From assembly GCA_023512665.1 (NCBI GenBank), contig JAILZC010000009.1, forward strand, positions 1 to 10,616: a stretch of 10,616 bases of DNA, read 5' to 3'. The translations under genes and the position numbers were made by a program. Positions 1 to 5,988 of the stretch are shown piece by piece. Below the pieces are notes generated by a model. The model did not search any database. It was not told the DNA's origin and saw only the letters and a program-made list of their open reading frames with translations. Numbering within the stretch: position 1 is the stretch's first letter; every line of letters starts with the position of its first letter. Source of the DNA: Candidatus Bipolaricaulota bacterium. GTDB taxonomy: Bacteria; Bipolaricaulota; Bipolaricaulia; RBG-16-55-9; DRXL01.

Positions 1-970
1 GTAATGATTTCAGCGTCGCTTCGAGGGTGATATCAGAATCGCCCTTGAGCTCGAGGGTTTGGCTCCAGCTCTCGTAGTTCGCTTTGGTGACGACGACGCG
101 ATAGCGCCCCGGCGCGACTTCGAGACTGAGTGGGGTTCTCCCGGCATAAGCGCTATTGATGAAGACGTCCGCGTCGTCAGGATCGGAGACGATGCGCAGC
201 CGCGCGGTGCGCCCTAACGGACGGAAGAACGGCCTGAAGACCAACTGCGCTTCGAGCGTAACGTCTGTGCCGTGCTTGAGATCAAGAGTCCGAGACCACT
301 CTTCATAGCCGAAGCGCGAGAGTGTGACGCGATAGCGTCCGGGGGCAAGCGAGACCTCCAGCGGGGTCTGGCCCATCACGACGCCGTTGATAGAGACGAG
401 CGCGCCCGACGGGGTAGAGACGACGCGCAGGCGCGCTTGAGGCGGAGCGATCTGAAAGCACGTCCAGGCAGCAGCCCACCCCGTCGTGCTCACCGCACCA
501 ACGATCAGCCCTTGCATGAGAGCCTTAAACTCTTGGGGCTTTTGGCTGAGTAGGGGAAACGGGTTTTGCGGGGAGAACGTTCCGATGAGATGCTCCAACG
601 GGAGCGGCGCGGCGAGTGCCAAGACTTGGAGGCACTCCATCCCCGTGGGTGGGGAGATCACCAAGCTATATCTTCTATTGGGGATCGTGTGCGTTCCAGC
701 CGACAAGAGATTGTCGGGCTGATAGGCGTTGGGGAAGAGTAAGTTCACACGGCGGTCGGGCGTGATGTTATAGATATAGACATACGCGGCTTGATTGAGG
801 GAGACGGTCAAGCGCAGCTTGTCGCCGGGGCTGTAGGAAGTTCTCTCTAGGCCGAGCTGGACGGCCAAGGGGGTCTGGGCGGGTTGGACGATGATCCCTT
901 CGGGGATCGGCTGGGCCAGTGCGAGCAGGCTGAAGGCCACGCACCCTACGAGCGTGAAGAGTCGGCGCAT
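1..970 (-). CDS. Secreted DUF4384/PEGA-domain protein (3' end outside window)
   Basis: An open frame runs unbroken from ATG at 970 to the left window edge (323 codons visible, no stop), so the C-terminus is missing. Residues 1-19 form a signal peptide: MRR, a hydrophobic core, then Ala-Leu-Ala before Gln20. Residues about 38-125 resemble DUF4384: a 'SYSPGDKLRLTVSLNQAAYV' type start, then YIYNITPDRRVNLLFPN and a P-x-G turn. This domain is common in secreted bacterial proteins. After a linker come two PEGA repeats, about 179-243 and 256-320, each with the P-x-x-A-x-V-x-I-N core, a G-x-T-P turn and APGRYRV. PEGA units are thought to bind surface carbohydrate or other envelope partners; the role of this protein is inferred only as extracytoplasmic. 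The start is supported by GGAGG ten bases upstream. A longer competing frame across 768-1322 on the same strand lacks any family signal. Nothing ties it functionally to the oxidoreductase operon. Confidence 0.85.
   Translation of the reverse strand, partial: MRRLFTLVGCVAFSLLALAQPIPEGIIVQPAQTPLAVQLGLERTSYSPGDKLRLTVSLNQAAYVYIYNITPDRRVNLLFPNAYQPDNLLSAGTHTIPNRRYSLVISPPTGMECLQVLALAAPLPLEHLIGTFSPQNPFPLLSQKPQEFKALMQGLIVGAVSTTGWAAAWTCFQIAPPQARLRVVSTPSGALVSINGVVMGQTPLEVSLAPGRYRVTLSRFGYEEWSRTLDLKHGTDVTLEAQLVFRPFFRPLGRTARLRIVSDPDDADVFINSAYAGRTPLSLEVAPGRYRVVVTKANYESWSQTLELKGDSDITLEATLKSL
11..436 (-). repeat. Tandem pair of PEGA repeat units inside the secreted protein
   Basis: Two homologous units of about 65 codons lie 77 codons apart (residues 179-243 and 256-320). 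Both contain an RLR-V/I-VS start, then A-x-V-x-I-N, G-x-TPL, APGRYRV and W-S-x-TL-x-LK. Nucleotide similarity is strongest in the segment coding APGRYRV, seen near 101-121 and 329-354 on the plus strand. This suggests duplication within the gene followed by divergence. More units may follow outside the window. Confidence 0.75.
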
Positions 971-1039
971 AGAGCATCACCCTCCATAGTATAAACGAAG
1001 TCAGGGGATTTTGAAAACAGAGCGAAACAGCGTCTCTCT

Positions 1040-1061
1040 CCGTCGTGCGGGGGCACGACGG
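1040..1061. promoter_or_regulatory. Perfect 9-bp inverted repeat, candidate operator
   Basis: The arms CCGTCGTGC (1040-1048) and GCACGACGG (1053-1061) are exact reverse complements around a GGGG spacer. The repeat ends six bases before a consensus -10 hexamer and covers the place where a -35 box would be. No good TTGACA match exists there. A regulator site for the transporter gene, or for both divergent genes, is the simplest reading. It is not followed by a T-run, so it does not look like an intrinsic terminator in the plus direction. Confidence 0.5.
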
Positions 1062-1067
1062 CACGGG

Positions 1068-1073
1068 TATAAT
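1068..1073 (+). promoter_or_regulatory. Consensus -10 box (TATAAT) for a likely leaderless transcript
   Basis: A perfect TATAAT sits seven bases before the GTG at 1081, which is the usual distance from a -10 box to the transcription start. The mRNA would then begin at or within a base of the start codon. No Shine-Dalgarno sequence precedes that GTG, in keeping with a leaderless message. There is no recognisable -35 hexamer. The inverted repeat lies there instead. Confidence 0.55.
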
Positions 1074-1080
1074 TATTGCT

Positions 1081-1962
1081 GTGTCGAGGGATTCTGAGCG
1101 TGCTGCAGAACTGATGTTATTGATCGTAGTCTGCATCTGGGGCGCAAATTTCATTGTGATCAAATCGGCCTTCCGCGACATGCCCCCGCTCGCGTTCAAC
1201 GCCGTGCGCATGACGGTAGCCGCCCTGGTGCTCGGCGTGATCTGGGGGGTGCGCGAACGAGAGAAAACGATGCCCTGGAGCGATTGGCTCAGCTTGCTCG
1301 GCGTGGGGCTGCTTGGGAACACGCTCTACCAGCTCCTCTTTGTCACGGGGCTGGACCTGACTACCTCAGGGGTTGCGTCGCTCTTGATCGGGACGATTCC
1401 CATCTGGGCAGCCCTCTTGGCGATGGCGCTCGGCTGGGAGAAGATCACACCGAAGACGTGGCTGGGAATTTTTATAGCGTTTGGCGGGGTCGCGCTGGTG
1501 ACGCTGGGCAGCCCTTCAGGGCTGGCGAAGAACACCATCGTGGGGAACGCGCTCACGCTTCTGGCAGCGGCGTGCTGGGCAGGGTACACCGTGCTCTCCA
1601 AAAGATTGCTCCAAAAGTATTCGGCGCTGCGCGTCTCGGCGGTAGGGCTTCTGCTGGGGGTTCCGGGCCTGTGGCCCTTCGCTGTGCCGGACCTACTCTC
1701 GCTCGACTGGCGCGCGCTCTCCCTCGGTCTGTGGGGCAGCATCCTGTACGCAGGGAGTATCTCCGTCGCCGTGGCGTACATCATTTGGTCGTATGGGGTT
1801 CAGAAGCTCGGCGCGGCGCGCACCGCCGTCTTCAACAATTTAGTTCCTGTAGTGACCTTCGCCCTGGCTTTTCTCGTGCTGCATGAGCCGGTCACATGGC
1901 TACAGCTGGCGGGAGGAGCGATTGTCTTAGCCGGAGTCTGGCAGGCTACAAAGAAGAACTAG
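1081..1962 (+). CDS. EamA/DMT-family membrane transporter (RhaT/YdcZ-like permease)
   Basis: A 293-residue integral membrane protein with two EamA repeats and about ten hydrophobic helices: roughly 12-30, 37-57, 68-88, 92-118, 124-143, then the second half from about 151 to 290. Family hallmarks are visible: IWGANFIVIK in the first helix, a conserved NAVRM segment in the second, ASLLIGTIPIWAALLA in the fourth, and in repeat two ACWAGYTVLSKR and AARTAVFNNLVPVVTFALA. Family members export or import amino acids, nucleotides, sugars or other small metabolites; the substrate cannot be told from sequence. The start at 1081 is preferred over GTG at 1045, because the latter lies inside the inverted repeat and upstream of the TATAAT box, and would add a non-hydrophobic stretch beginning MRGHDGTGIII. 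It converges on the gdhA end of the large operon and is not part of it. Confidence 0.9.
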   Translation: MSRDSERAAELMLLIVVCIWGANFIVIKSAFRDMPPLAFNAVRMTVAALVLGVIWGVREREKTMPWSDWLSLLGVGLLGNTLYQLLFVTGLDLTTSGVASLLIGTIPIWAALLAMALGWEKITPKTWLGIFIAFGGVALVTLGSPSGLAKNTIVGNALTLLAAACWAGYTVLSKRLLQKYSALRVSAVGLLLGVPGLWPFAVPDLLSLDWRALSLGLWGSILYAGSISVAVAYIIWSYGVQKLGAARTAVFNNLVPVVTFALAFLVLHEPVTWLQLAGGAIVLAGVWQATKKN

Positions 1963-1984
1963 GGGCACGGTTTGGCCGTGCCCC
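1962..1984. terminator. Shared hairpin terminator between convergent genes
   Basis: Arms GGGGCACGG (1962-1970) and CCGTGCCCC (1976-1984) pair perfectly over nine bases with a five-base loop. The first base of the stem is the last base of the transporter stop codon. On the minus strand the hairpin comes 23 bases after the gdhA stop and is followed by a T-rich run (TTCTTCTTT). On the plus strand the tail is less T-rich. It most likely ends both transcripts, with the stronger signal in the minus direction. Confidence 0.75.
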
Positions 1985-2007
1985 TGTATGTGATCGAGAC
2001 TGCGATA

Positions 2008-3285
2008 CTACGCGTACAGCCCGCGCGCGCGTGCTGCTTCCGCCACACGCGCCACCGCCGTCATGAATGCTGCCGTGCGCATGTCCACCTTCTGTTTGAG
2101 GTGCATCGCCAGGACGCGCTTGAACGCCTCGGTCATAAACAGCTTGAGACGCTCGTCCACCCTCTCGGCGTCCCAGAAATAGCGAGACCGGTCCTGCACC
2201 CACTCGAAATACGAGACGGTCACACCGCCGGCGTTCGCCAAGATATCAGGGATGACGAAGATGCCCCGCTCGTGCAGGATCGCGTCGGCTTCTTGAGTCG
2301 TCGGGCCGTTGGCCAGCTCACAGATCACCTTCGCCTTGACTTTAGGGGCATTGCCCTCGTGCAACTGATCCTCCAGCGCCGACGGCGCGAGAATATCGCA
2401 CTTCAGCTCCAAGAGCTCCTCATTGGTGATCTTGTCGGCACCCTTGAAGCCCACGACTGTGCCCGTCTCCTTCTTGAAATCGAGGACCGCTTTGGGGTCT
2501 AGGCCCTTGCTGTTATAGATGCCGCCGCGCGAGTCGCTGACGGCGATCACTTTGGCGCCGGTCTCATGCACGAAGTGAGCATAGTACCATCCGGCGTTGC
2601 CATAGCCCTGGATAGCAACGGTCGCCCCTTCGAGCTTGGTCTTCAGGTGTGCCAGGGCCTCGAGCGTGCAGAAGAACCCGCCGCGGGCCGTGGCCGTCTC
2701 GCGCCCCACAGACCCCCCAAGCAAGATGGGCTTGCCCGTCACTAGACCGGGGACGAACTCCCCGCTCTTGTGCATACTGATCGTGTCTACGATCCAGGCC
2801 ATCTCCCGCGAGCTGGTGTAGACGTCAGGCGCGGGGATATCTACATCAGGGCCGATGATCACAGAGATCTCGGCGGCATAGCGTCGCGTGAGCCGCTCGA
2901 TCTCCCCAACGGACATCTCCTTGGGGTTGCAGCGCACGCCGCCCTTGGCCCCGCTGAAGGGCAGCCCGGCCACGGCACACTTCCAGTTCATGAGCACGGC
3001 TAACGCTTCGACCTCTTCGAGAGTCGTGTCGGGGTGGTAGCGAATCCCGCCCTTGCCCGGCCCCAAGACCGGGTGGCACTGCACCCGATAGCCCTCAAAA
3101 CTGATGGTACGACCATCGTCCATCCTGACGGGGAAGTGCACGATCAGCTTGCGCTTGGGGTAACGCAAGAGCTCTACTAAGCTCTCTTCCAGCTTGAGCT
3201 TCTGCGCGGCCACATCGAAGAAGTACCGCGCGGTCTTGAGCATCTTCAGCTCGCCTTCTCGTTTGGCCTCTGCTGTTGTTGCCAT
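2008..3285 (-). CDS. gdhA: Glutamate dehydrogenase (Glu/Leu/Phe/Val dehydrogenase family)
   Basis: A 425-residue hexameric-type cytoplasmic enzyme that reversibly deaminates glutamate to 2-oxoglutarate and ammonium with NAD(P). The substrate lysines Lys78 (GPGKGGIRYHP) and Lys102 (MNWKCA), the catalytic Lys114 (LPFSGAKGG) and Asp154 (IPAPDVYT) all sit at a constant offset of 11 from Clostridium symbiosum K89, K113, K125 and D165. Ser358 in VSYFEW is also kept. Lys89 and that serine hold the gamma-carboxylate in the known enzyme, so glutamate is favoured over leucine or valine. The Rossmann loop GYGNAG is at 227-232, followed by AVSDSRGGIY; NAD versus NADP preference cannot be read safely. It is last in the operon, three bases after korC, and has the operon's clearest ribosome site. 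Its 2-oxoglutarate is the substrate of the KOR encoded just upstream. Length is normal for the family. Confidence 0.95.
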   Translation of the reverse strand: MATTAEAKREGELKMLKTARYFFDVAAQKLKLEESLVELLRYPKRKLIVHFPVRMDDGRTISFEGYRVQCHPVLGPGKGGIRYHPDTTLEEVEALAVLMNWKCAVAGLPFSGAKGGVRCNPKEMSVGEIERLTRRYAAEISVIIGPDVDIPAPDVYTSSREMAWIVDTISMHKSGEFVPGLVTGKPILLGGSVGRETATARGGFFCTLEALAHLKTKLEGATVAIQGYGNAGWYYAHFVHETGAKVIAVSDSRGGIYNSKGLDPKAVLDFKKETGTVVGFKGADKITNEELLELKCDILAPSALEDQLHEGNAPKVKAKVICELANGPTTQEADAILHERGIFVIPDILANAGGVTVSYFEWVQDRSRYFWDAERVDERLKLFMTEAFKRVLAMHLKQKVDMRTAAFMTAVARVAEAARARGLYA

Positions 3286-3288
3286 AGA

Positions 3289-3828
3289 TCAGACCTCCTT
3301 TGTCTGAGTATGAGCTAGGTGACGACCGACTTCGAGAGCACGTAAGTTCTGCTCGCGATATTTCTGCGGCGTGCGCCTCTCTACGGATGCCCGCAAGCCC
3401 TCCCACGAGACGAGTTCTGCCAGAGCGTTCAGGGCACCCAGGGCCACGACGTTCGCGACCAATCTATTGCCGACCTGTTCAGCCGCCGCGCGCACCAGGG
3501 GCAACTTGTAAATATTCCTGCTCTCCGCAGGGGCTTGCACCTGCGTCGCATCTACTACGACGAGCACCTGTGCGTCTGAAAAGTATTTGTCAAAGGCATC
3601 CTGCGAGAGACAGAGCAAGATATCGGGCTGAGTGACTTGAGGGTAGGCGATCTTCTCCGTCGAGATGATGACTTCGGCTTTGCTGGCCCCTAGGCGGGCT
3701 TCGGGGCCGTAGCTCTGCGCCACGGCGACGTTCTTGCCGTCGCGCATCGCCGCTTCGGCCAATATAATGCCCGCCAAGACCAGTCCCTGTCCCCCTGCCC
3801 CCGTCAGCTGAATCTGTTTAGTGGCCAT
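3289..3828 (-). CDS. korC: 2-oxoglutarate:ferredoxin oxidoreductase, gamma subunit
   Basis: A 179-residue protein of the pyruvate/ketoisovalerate oxidoreductase catalytic domain (gamma) family. The N-terminal GAGGQG loop (10-15) and the SYGPEARLGASKAEV segment (39-53) are typical of KorC/OorC rather than PorG, which has PEYGPERSGAPV at the same place. The gamma domain is thought to help bind coenzyme A in the assembled cytoplasmic complex. The gene overlaps the end of korB by 11 bases and has only a weak ribosome site, so it is probably translated by coupling to korB. It belongs with korD, korA and korB, in the D-A-B-C order also known for the oorDABC genes of epsilonproteobacteria. The length is normal, with no damage seen. 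Specificity for 2-oxoglutarate rather than another 2-oxoacid is inferred from family resemblance and from gdhA next door. Confidence 0.9.
   Translation of the reverse strand: MATKQIQLTGAGGQGLVLAGIILAEAAMRDGKNVAVAQSYGPEARLGASKAEVIISTEKIAYPQVTQPDILLCLSQDAFDKYFSDAQVLVVVDATQVQAPAESRNIYKLPLVRAAAEQVGNRLVANVVALGALNALAELVSWEGLRASVERRTPQKYREQNLRALEVGRHLAHTQTKEV
3294..3300 (-). promoter_or_regulatory. Strong Shine-Dalgarno site for gdhA inside the korC 3' end
   Basis: The minus strand reads AAGGAGG, then eight bases, then the gdhA ATG at 3285. It lies in the last codons of korC (Lys-Glu-Val-stop). This is the best match to the anti-Shine-Dalgarno sequence in the operon. It contrasts with korA and korC, which have little or no such site. 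It supports the gdhA start and suggests gdhA is translated at a high independent rate. Confidence 0.7.
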
Positions 3829-4630
3829 CTCGCATCTGCGCTATAAGCTCATAATAGCTTTCTACAAATTCCGGGCGCTCCTGGCGGTGCAGCTCGCCGA
3901 TCACGATCTTGCCCTCACGCTCTTCTTCGGTCAGCTGGGCCCACTCTTCGATGGGCACCGTTTGCTCCTTCATAGTGTGCAACATTTCATAGGGGTCGCG
4001 CAAGTCGTTGAGCCGTCCATAGTACGTCGGACAGTGCGTGAGCACCTCGATCACGGAGAAGCCCTTATGAGCGATCCCGCGCTTGATATATTTTATCATA
4101 TCGGGAAAATCGAAGCTGGTCGTGCGCGCCACATAGGTTGCTCCAGCAGCGATGGCCAATCGCGCGATGTCGAAGGGGTGCTCCAAGTTCCCATAGGGGC
4201 TGGTCGTGCTCTTCCTGTGCACGGGGGTCGTGGGCGCGACCTGCCCGCCCGTCTGCCCGTAGATCGAGTTATTATAGATAATTGCCGTGAGGTCTACGTT
4301 CCGGCGGCAGGCATGGATGAAGTGGTTTCCCCCGATTCCGATAGCGTCGCCGTCGCCGAGGGTGAGCACGACCGTCAGAGTGGGGCGCACCAGTTTCAGC
4401 CCCGTGGCGAAGACGACCGCACACCCGTGCGTCGTGTGCATGGCGTCCATGTCGAAGAGGAACGCGGCGCGCCCGGAGCAGCCGATCCCGCCGATCACCG
4501 CAGTCTGGCGCGGGTCAAGCTCCAGCTCTGCCAAAGCGCAGGCGAGCGCATGGGTGATCATGCCGTGCCCACAGCCGGGGCACCAGACGTGCGGCAGTCT
4601 CTCCACGCGCAGATACTCTTGGAACTCCAC
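3818..4630 (-). CDS. korB: 2-oxoglutarate:ferredoxin oxidoreductase, beta (TPP-binding) subunit
   Basis: This 270-residue subunit carries thiamine diphosphate and the proximal [4Fe-4S] cluster of the complex that converts 2-oxoglutarate and CoA to succinyl-CoA, CO2 and reduced ferredoxin, or runs in reverse. The CPGCG motif is at 17-21; Cys17, Cys20, Cys51 (GIGCSG) and Cys200 (LTHCPT) are the likely cluster ligands. The TPP/Mg motif runs from GDGDAIGIGGNH (92-103) to YNNSIYGQTGGQ (119-130). The last element, followed by APTTP, marks the KorB branch; PorB has YMNTGNQRS there. The start is GTG at 4630, four bases after the korA stop, with GGAG nine bases upstream. The C-terminal 70 residues lack recognised motifs but match the usual length. 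A closely related ketoisovalerate enzyme cannot be fully excluded. Confidence 0.93.
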   Translation of the reverse strand: MEFQEYLRVERLPHVWCPGCGHGMITHALACALAELELDPRQTAVIGGIGCSGRAAFLFDMDAMHTTHGCAVVFATGLKLVRPTLTVVLTLGDGDAIGIGGNHFIHACRRNVDLTAIIYNNSIYGQTGGQVAPTTPVHRKSTTSPYGNLEHPFDIARLAIAAGATYVARTTSFDFPDMIKYIKRGIAHKGFSVIEVLTHCPTYYGRLNDLRDPYEMLHTMKEQTVPIEEWAQLTEEEREGKIVIGELHRQERPEFVESYYELIAQMRDGH

Positions 4631-4634
4631 CGTC

Positions 4635-5756
4635 TCACGCTCCGCATTGTACCCGATCCTGCACGCGCCGCGCGATCTCCTCAGGGGTGATCAAATACCC
4701 GTCCAGCCGACCGAGATGCTCGACCGGGGCGCGGCCGCCCACGACGCGCTCGACCTCGCGCACGAGCTGCCCCCAGTTCAGCTCCGGGACGAGCACATAG
4801 TGGGCGTGCTCCGTGCACGACCGAACGAGCTTATCCGGGAAGGGCCACAACGTCTTCAAATCGAGCCAACCGACAGCCAACCCGTCCGCGCGCAGGAGGC
4901 GCACCGCCTCTTCGACGGCCCGGCTCGTGATCCCATAGCTGATGATCACCGCATCGGCGTCGTCCAGAAAGTGCGCGCCGTAGAGCGCCAGCTCTTCGGT
5001 GCGGCTCTCGATCTTCATCAAAATTCTCTGTAGTTGCTCGGCGGCCTTCTTCCCCTGCGCAGGAAACCCCAGCTCGTCATGGGACATCCCTGTGACCATC
5101 ACCCGCCCGCCCTCGCCAAAGGCGCAGAACGTCTCATCGGCGAACGGCCGAAAATCTTCGAGACGGTCGGGATGGCGGCGCGAGATCACCTCGAGCTCAC
5201 CGGGTTCGGGTAGGATCACGTTCTCGCGCAGGTGCGCCAAGACTTCATCTAAGAGTAAGATAACCGGCACGCGATATTTTTCGGCGAGATTGAACGCGTG
5301 CACGGTCATCTCGAAGACTTCGCGCACCCACGATGCCGTCAGCACGATGATAGGGTGATCGCCGTGGGTGCCCCAGCGGGCTTGCATGACATCGCCTTGG
5401 GAGACTTTAGTAGGCTGACCGGTGCTCGGCCCGCCGCGCTGCGCGTCTACGATGACGCACGGGGTCTCAGTGATCGCTGCGTACCCGATAGATTCCTGCA
5501 TGAGCGAGAACCCCGGCCCGCTTGTAGCCGTCATGGCTTTGGCCCCGCCCCACGACGCCCCGATCACCGCCGAGATCGAGGCGATCTCGTCCTCCATCTG
5601 GAGGCAGACGCCGCCGACCTTGGGCAGCTCGCGCGCTAAGTATTCCATGATCTCGCTGCTGGGCGTGATGGGATACCCCGCGAAGAACCGACACCCGGCG
5701 TAGATCGCGCCGCGCGCGCACGCCTCGTTCCCTTGCACAAGCTCTTGCTCTCTCAT
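4635..5756 (-). CDS. korA: 2-oxoglutarate:ferredoxin oxidoreductase, alpha subunit
   Basis: A 373-residue alpha subunit combining the pyrimidine-binding domain of the TPP site with the transketolase C-terminal-like domain II. Diagnostic segments are AGYPITPSSEIMEYL (26-40), QMEDEIASISAVIGASWGG (53-71), TATSGPGFSLMQE (77-89) and QRGGPSTGQPTK (106-117), followed by RWGTHGD. These resemble KorA-type proteins more than PorA or VorB-type ones. The gene shares ATGA with the end of korD and no Shine-Dalgarno site is visible before the ATG, so translation is probably coupled by stop-start reinitiation. There is no fused gamma domain at the N-terminus, which agrees with korC being a separate gene. It forms the catalytic core with KorB. 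The gene looks intact and of ordinary length. Confidence 0.93.
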   Translation of the reverse strand: MREQELVQGNEACARGAIYAGCRFFAGYPITPSSEIMEYLARELPKVGGVCLQMEDEIASISAVIGASWGGAKAMTATSGPGFSLMQESIGYAAITETPCVIVDAQRGGPSTGQPTKVSQGDVMQARWGTHGDHPIIVLTASWVREVFEMTVHAFNLAEKYRVPVILLLDEVLAHLRENVILPEPGELEVISRRHPDRLEDFRPFADETFCAFGEGGRVMVTGMSHDELGFPAQGKKAAEQLQRILMKIESRTEELALYGAHFLDDADAVIISYGITSRAVEEAVRLLRADGLAVGWLDLKTLWPFPDKLVRSCTEHAHYVLVPELNWGQLVREVERVVGGRAPVEHLGRLDGYLITPEEIARRVQDRVQCGA

Positions 5757-5986
5757 ACGAGCGATGGTTGTATGATTCTCTCTTTATACACGGAGATCGC
5801 AAAATCCGGGCACCGCTGCTCGCAGATGCCGCAGAAGACGCAGCGGGCGATCTCTTTTGCCTCGACCTTGCCTTCCCCGTTGAGCGCCAGCACGCCCTGG
5901 GGGCAGCTCTGCACACAGACGCCGCAGCCCTTGCAGCGTCGCGGCTCAATCGCGAGGAAAAAGTTCCCCTGCTCGTAGCGATTCAC
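5753..5986 (-). CDS. korD: 2-oxoglutarate:ferredoxin oxidoreductase, delta subunit (2[4Fe-4S] ferredoxin-like)
   Basis: A small 2[4Fe-4S] ferredoxin-like subunit with two complete CxxCxxCxxxCP motifs (RCKGCGVCVQSCP and RCVFCGICEQRCP), each followed by the usual hydrophobic strand. It passes electrons from the TPP/Fe-S core of KorAB to free ferredoxin. I place the start at GTG 5986 (77 residues): it has GGAG six bases upstream and begins two bases after the porB stop. A TTG at 5998 would give 81 residues and overlap porB by ten bases, with GGAGG four bases upstream, and remains possible. The gene opens the kor half of the operon and overlaps korA by four bases (ATGA). A separate delta gene in front of the alpha gene is the arrangement known as oorDABC. 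Confidence 0.9.
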   Translation of the reverse strand: MNRYEQGNFFLAIEPRRCKGCGVCVQSCPQGVLALNGEGKVEAKEIARCVFCGICEQRCPDFAISVYKERIIQPSLV

Positions 5987-5988
5987 AG

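Noticed and set aside
988..993. TATACT on the minus strand as a -10 box for the PEGA-protein gene
   Set aside because: Transcription would begin within or after the GGAGG ribosome site at 981-985, so the site that supports the ATG would be lost. The -35 match (TTTTCA) is also weak.
1040..1061. Inverted repeat as an intrinsic terminator
   Set aside because: No T-run follows on the plus strand, and it lies between divergent genes where no transcript is expected to end.
768..1322. 184-codon minus-strand frame overlapping the secreted protein start and the transporter
   Set aside because: It has no family signal, and it overlaps both a clear signal-peptide start at 970 and the conserved transporter. 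It is a shadow frame.
1284..1886. Long plus frame inside the EamA transporter (200 codons)
   Set aside because: It is rich in Arg and Gly with no motifs, typical of an alternate frame in high-G+C DNA; the other frame encodes clear transmembrane repeats.
2008..3285. Leucine or valine dehydrogenase instead of glutamate dehydrogenase
   Set aside because: Lys78 and Ser358, which correspond to residues that bind the glutamate gamma-carboxylate in characterised enzymes, are both kept.
3821..4690. 289-codon plus frame opposite korB
   Set aside because: It is antisense to the TPP-binding and Cys motifs of korB, shows no recognisable domain, and arises from high G+C content.
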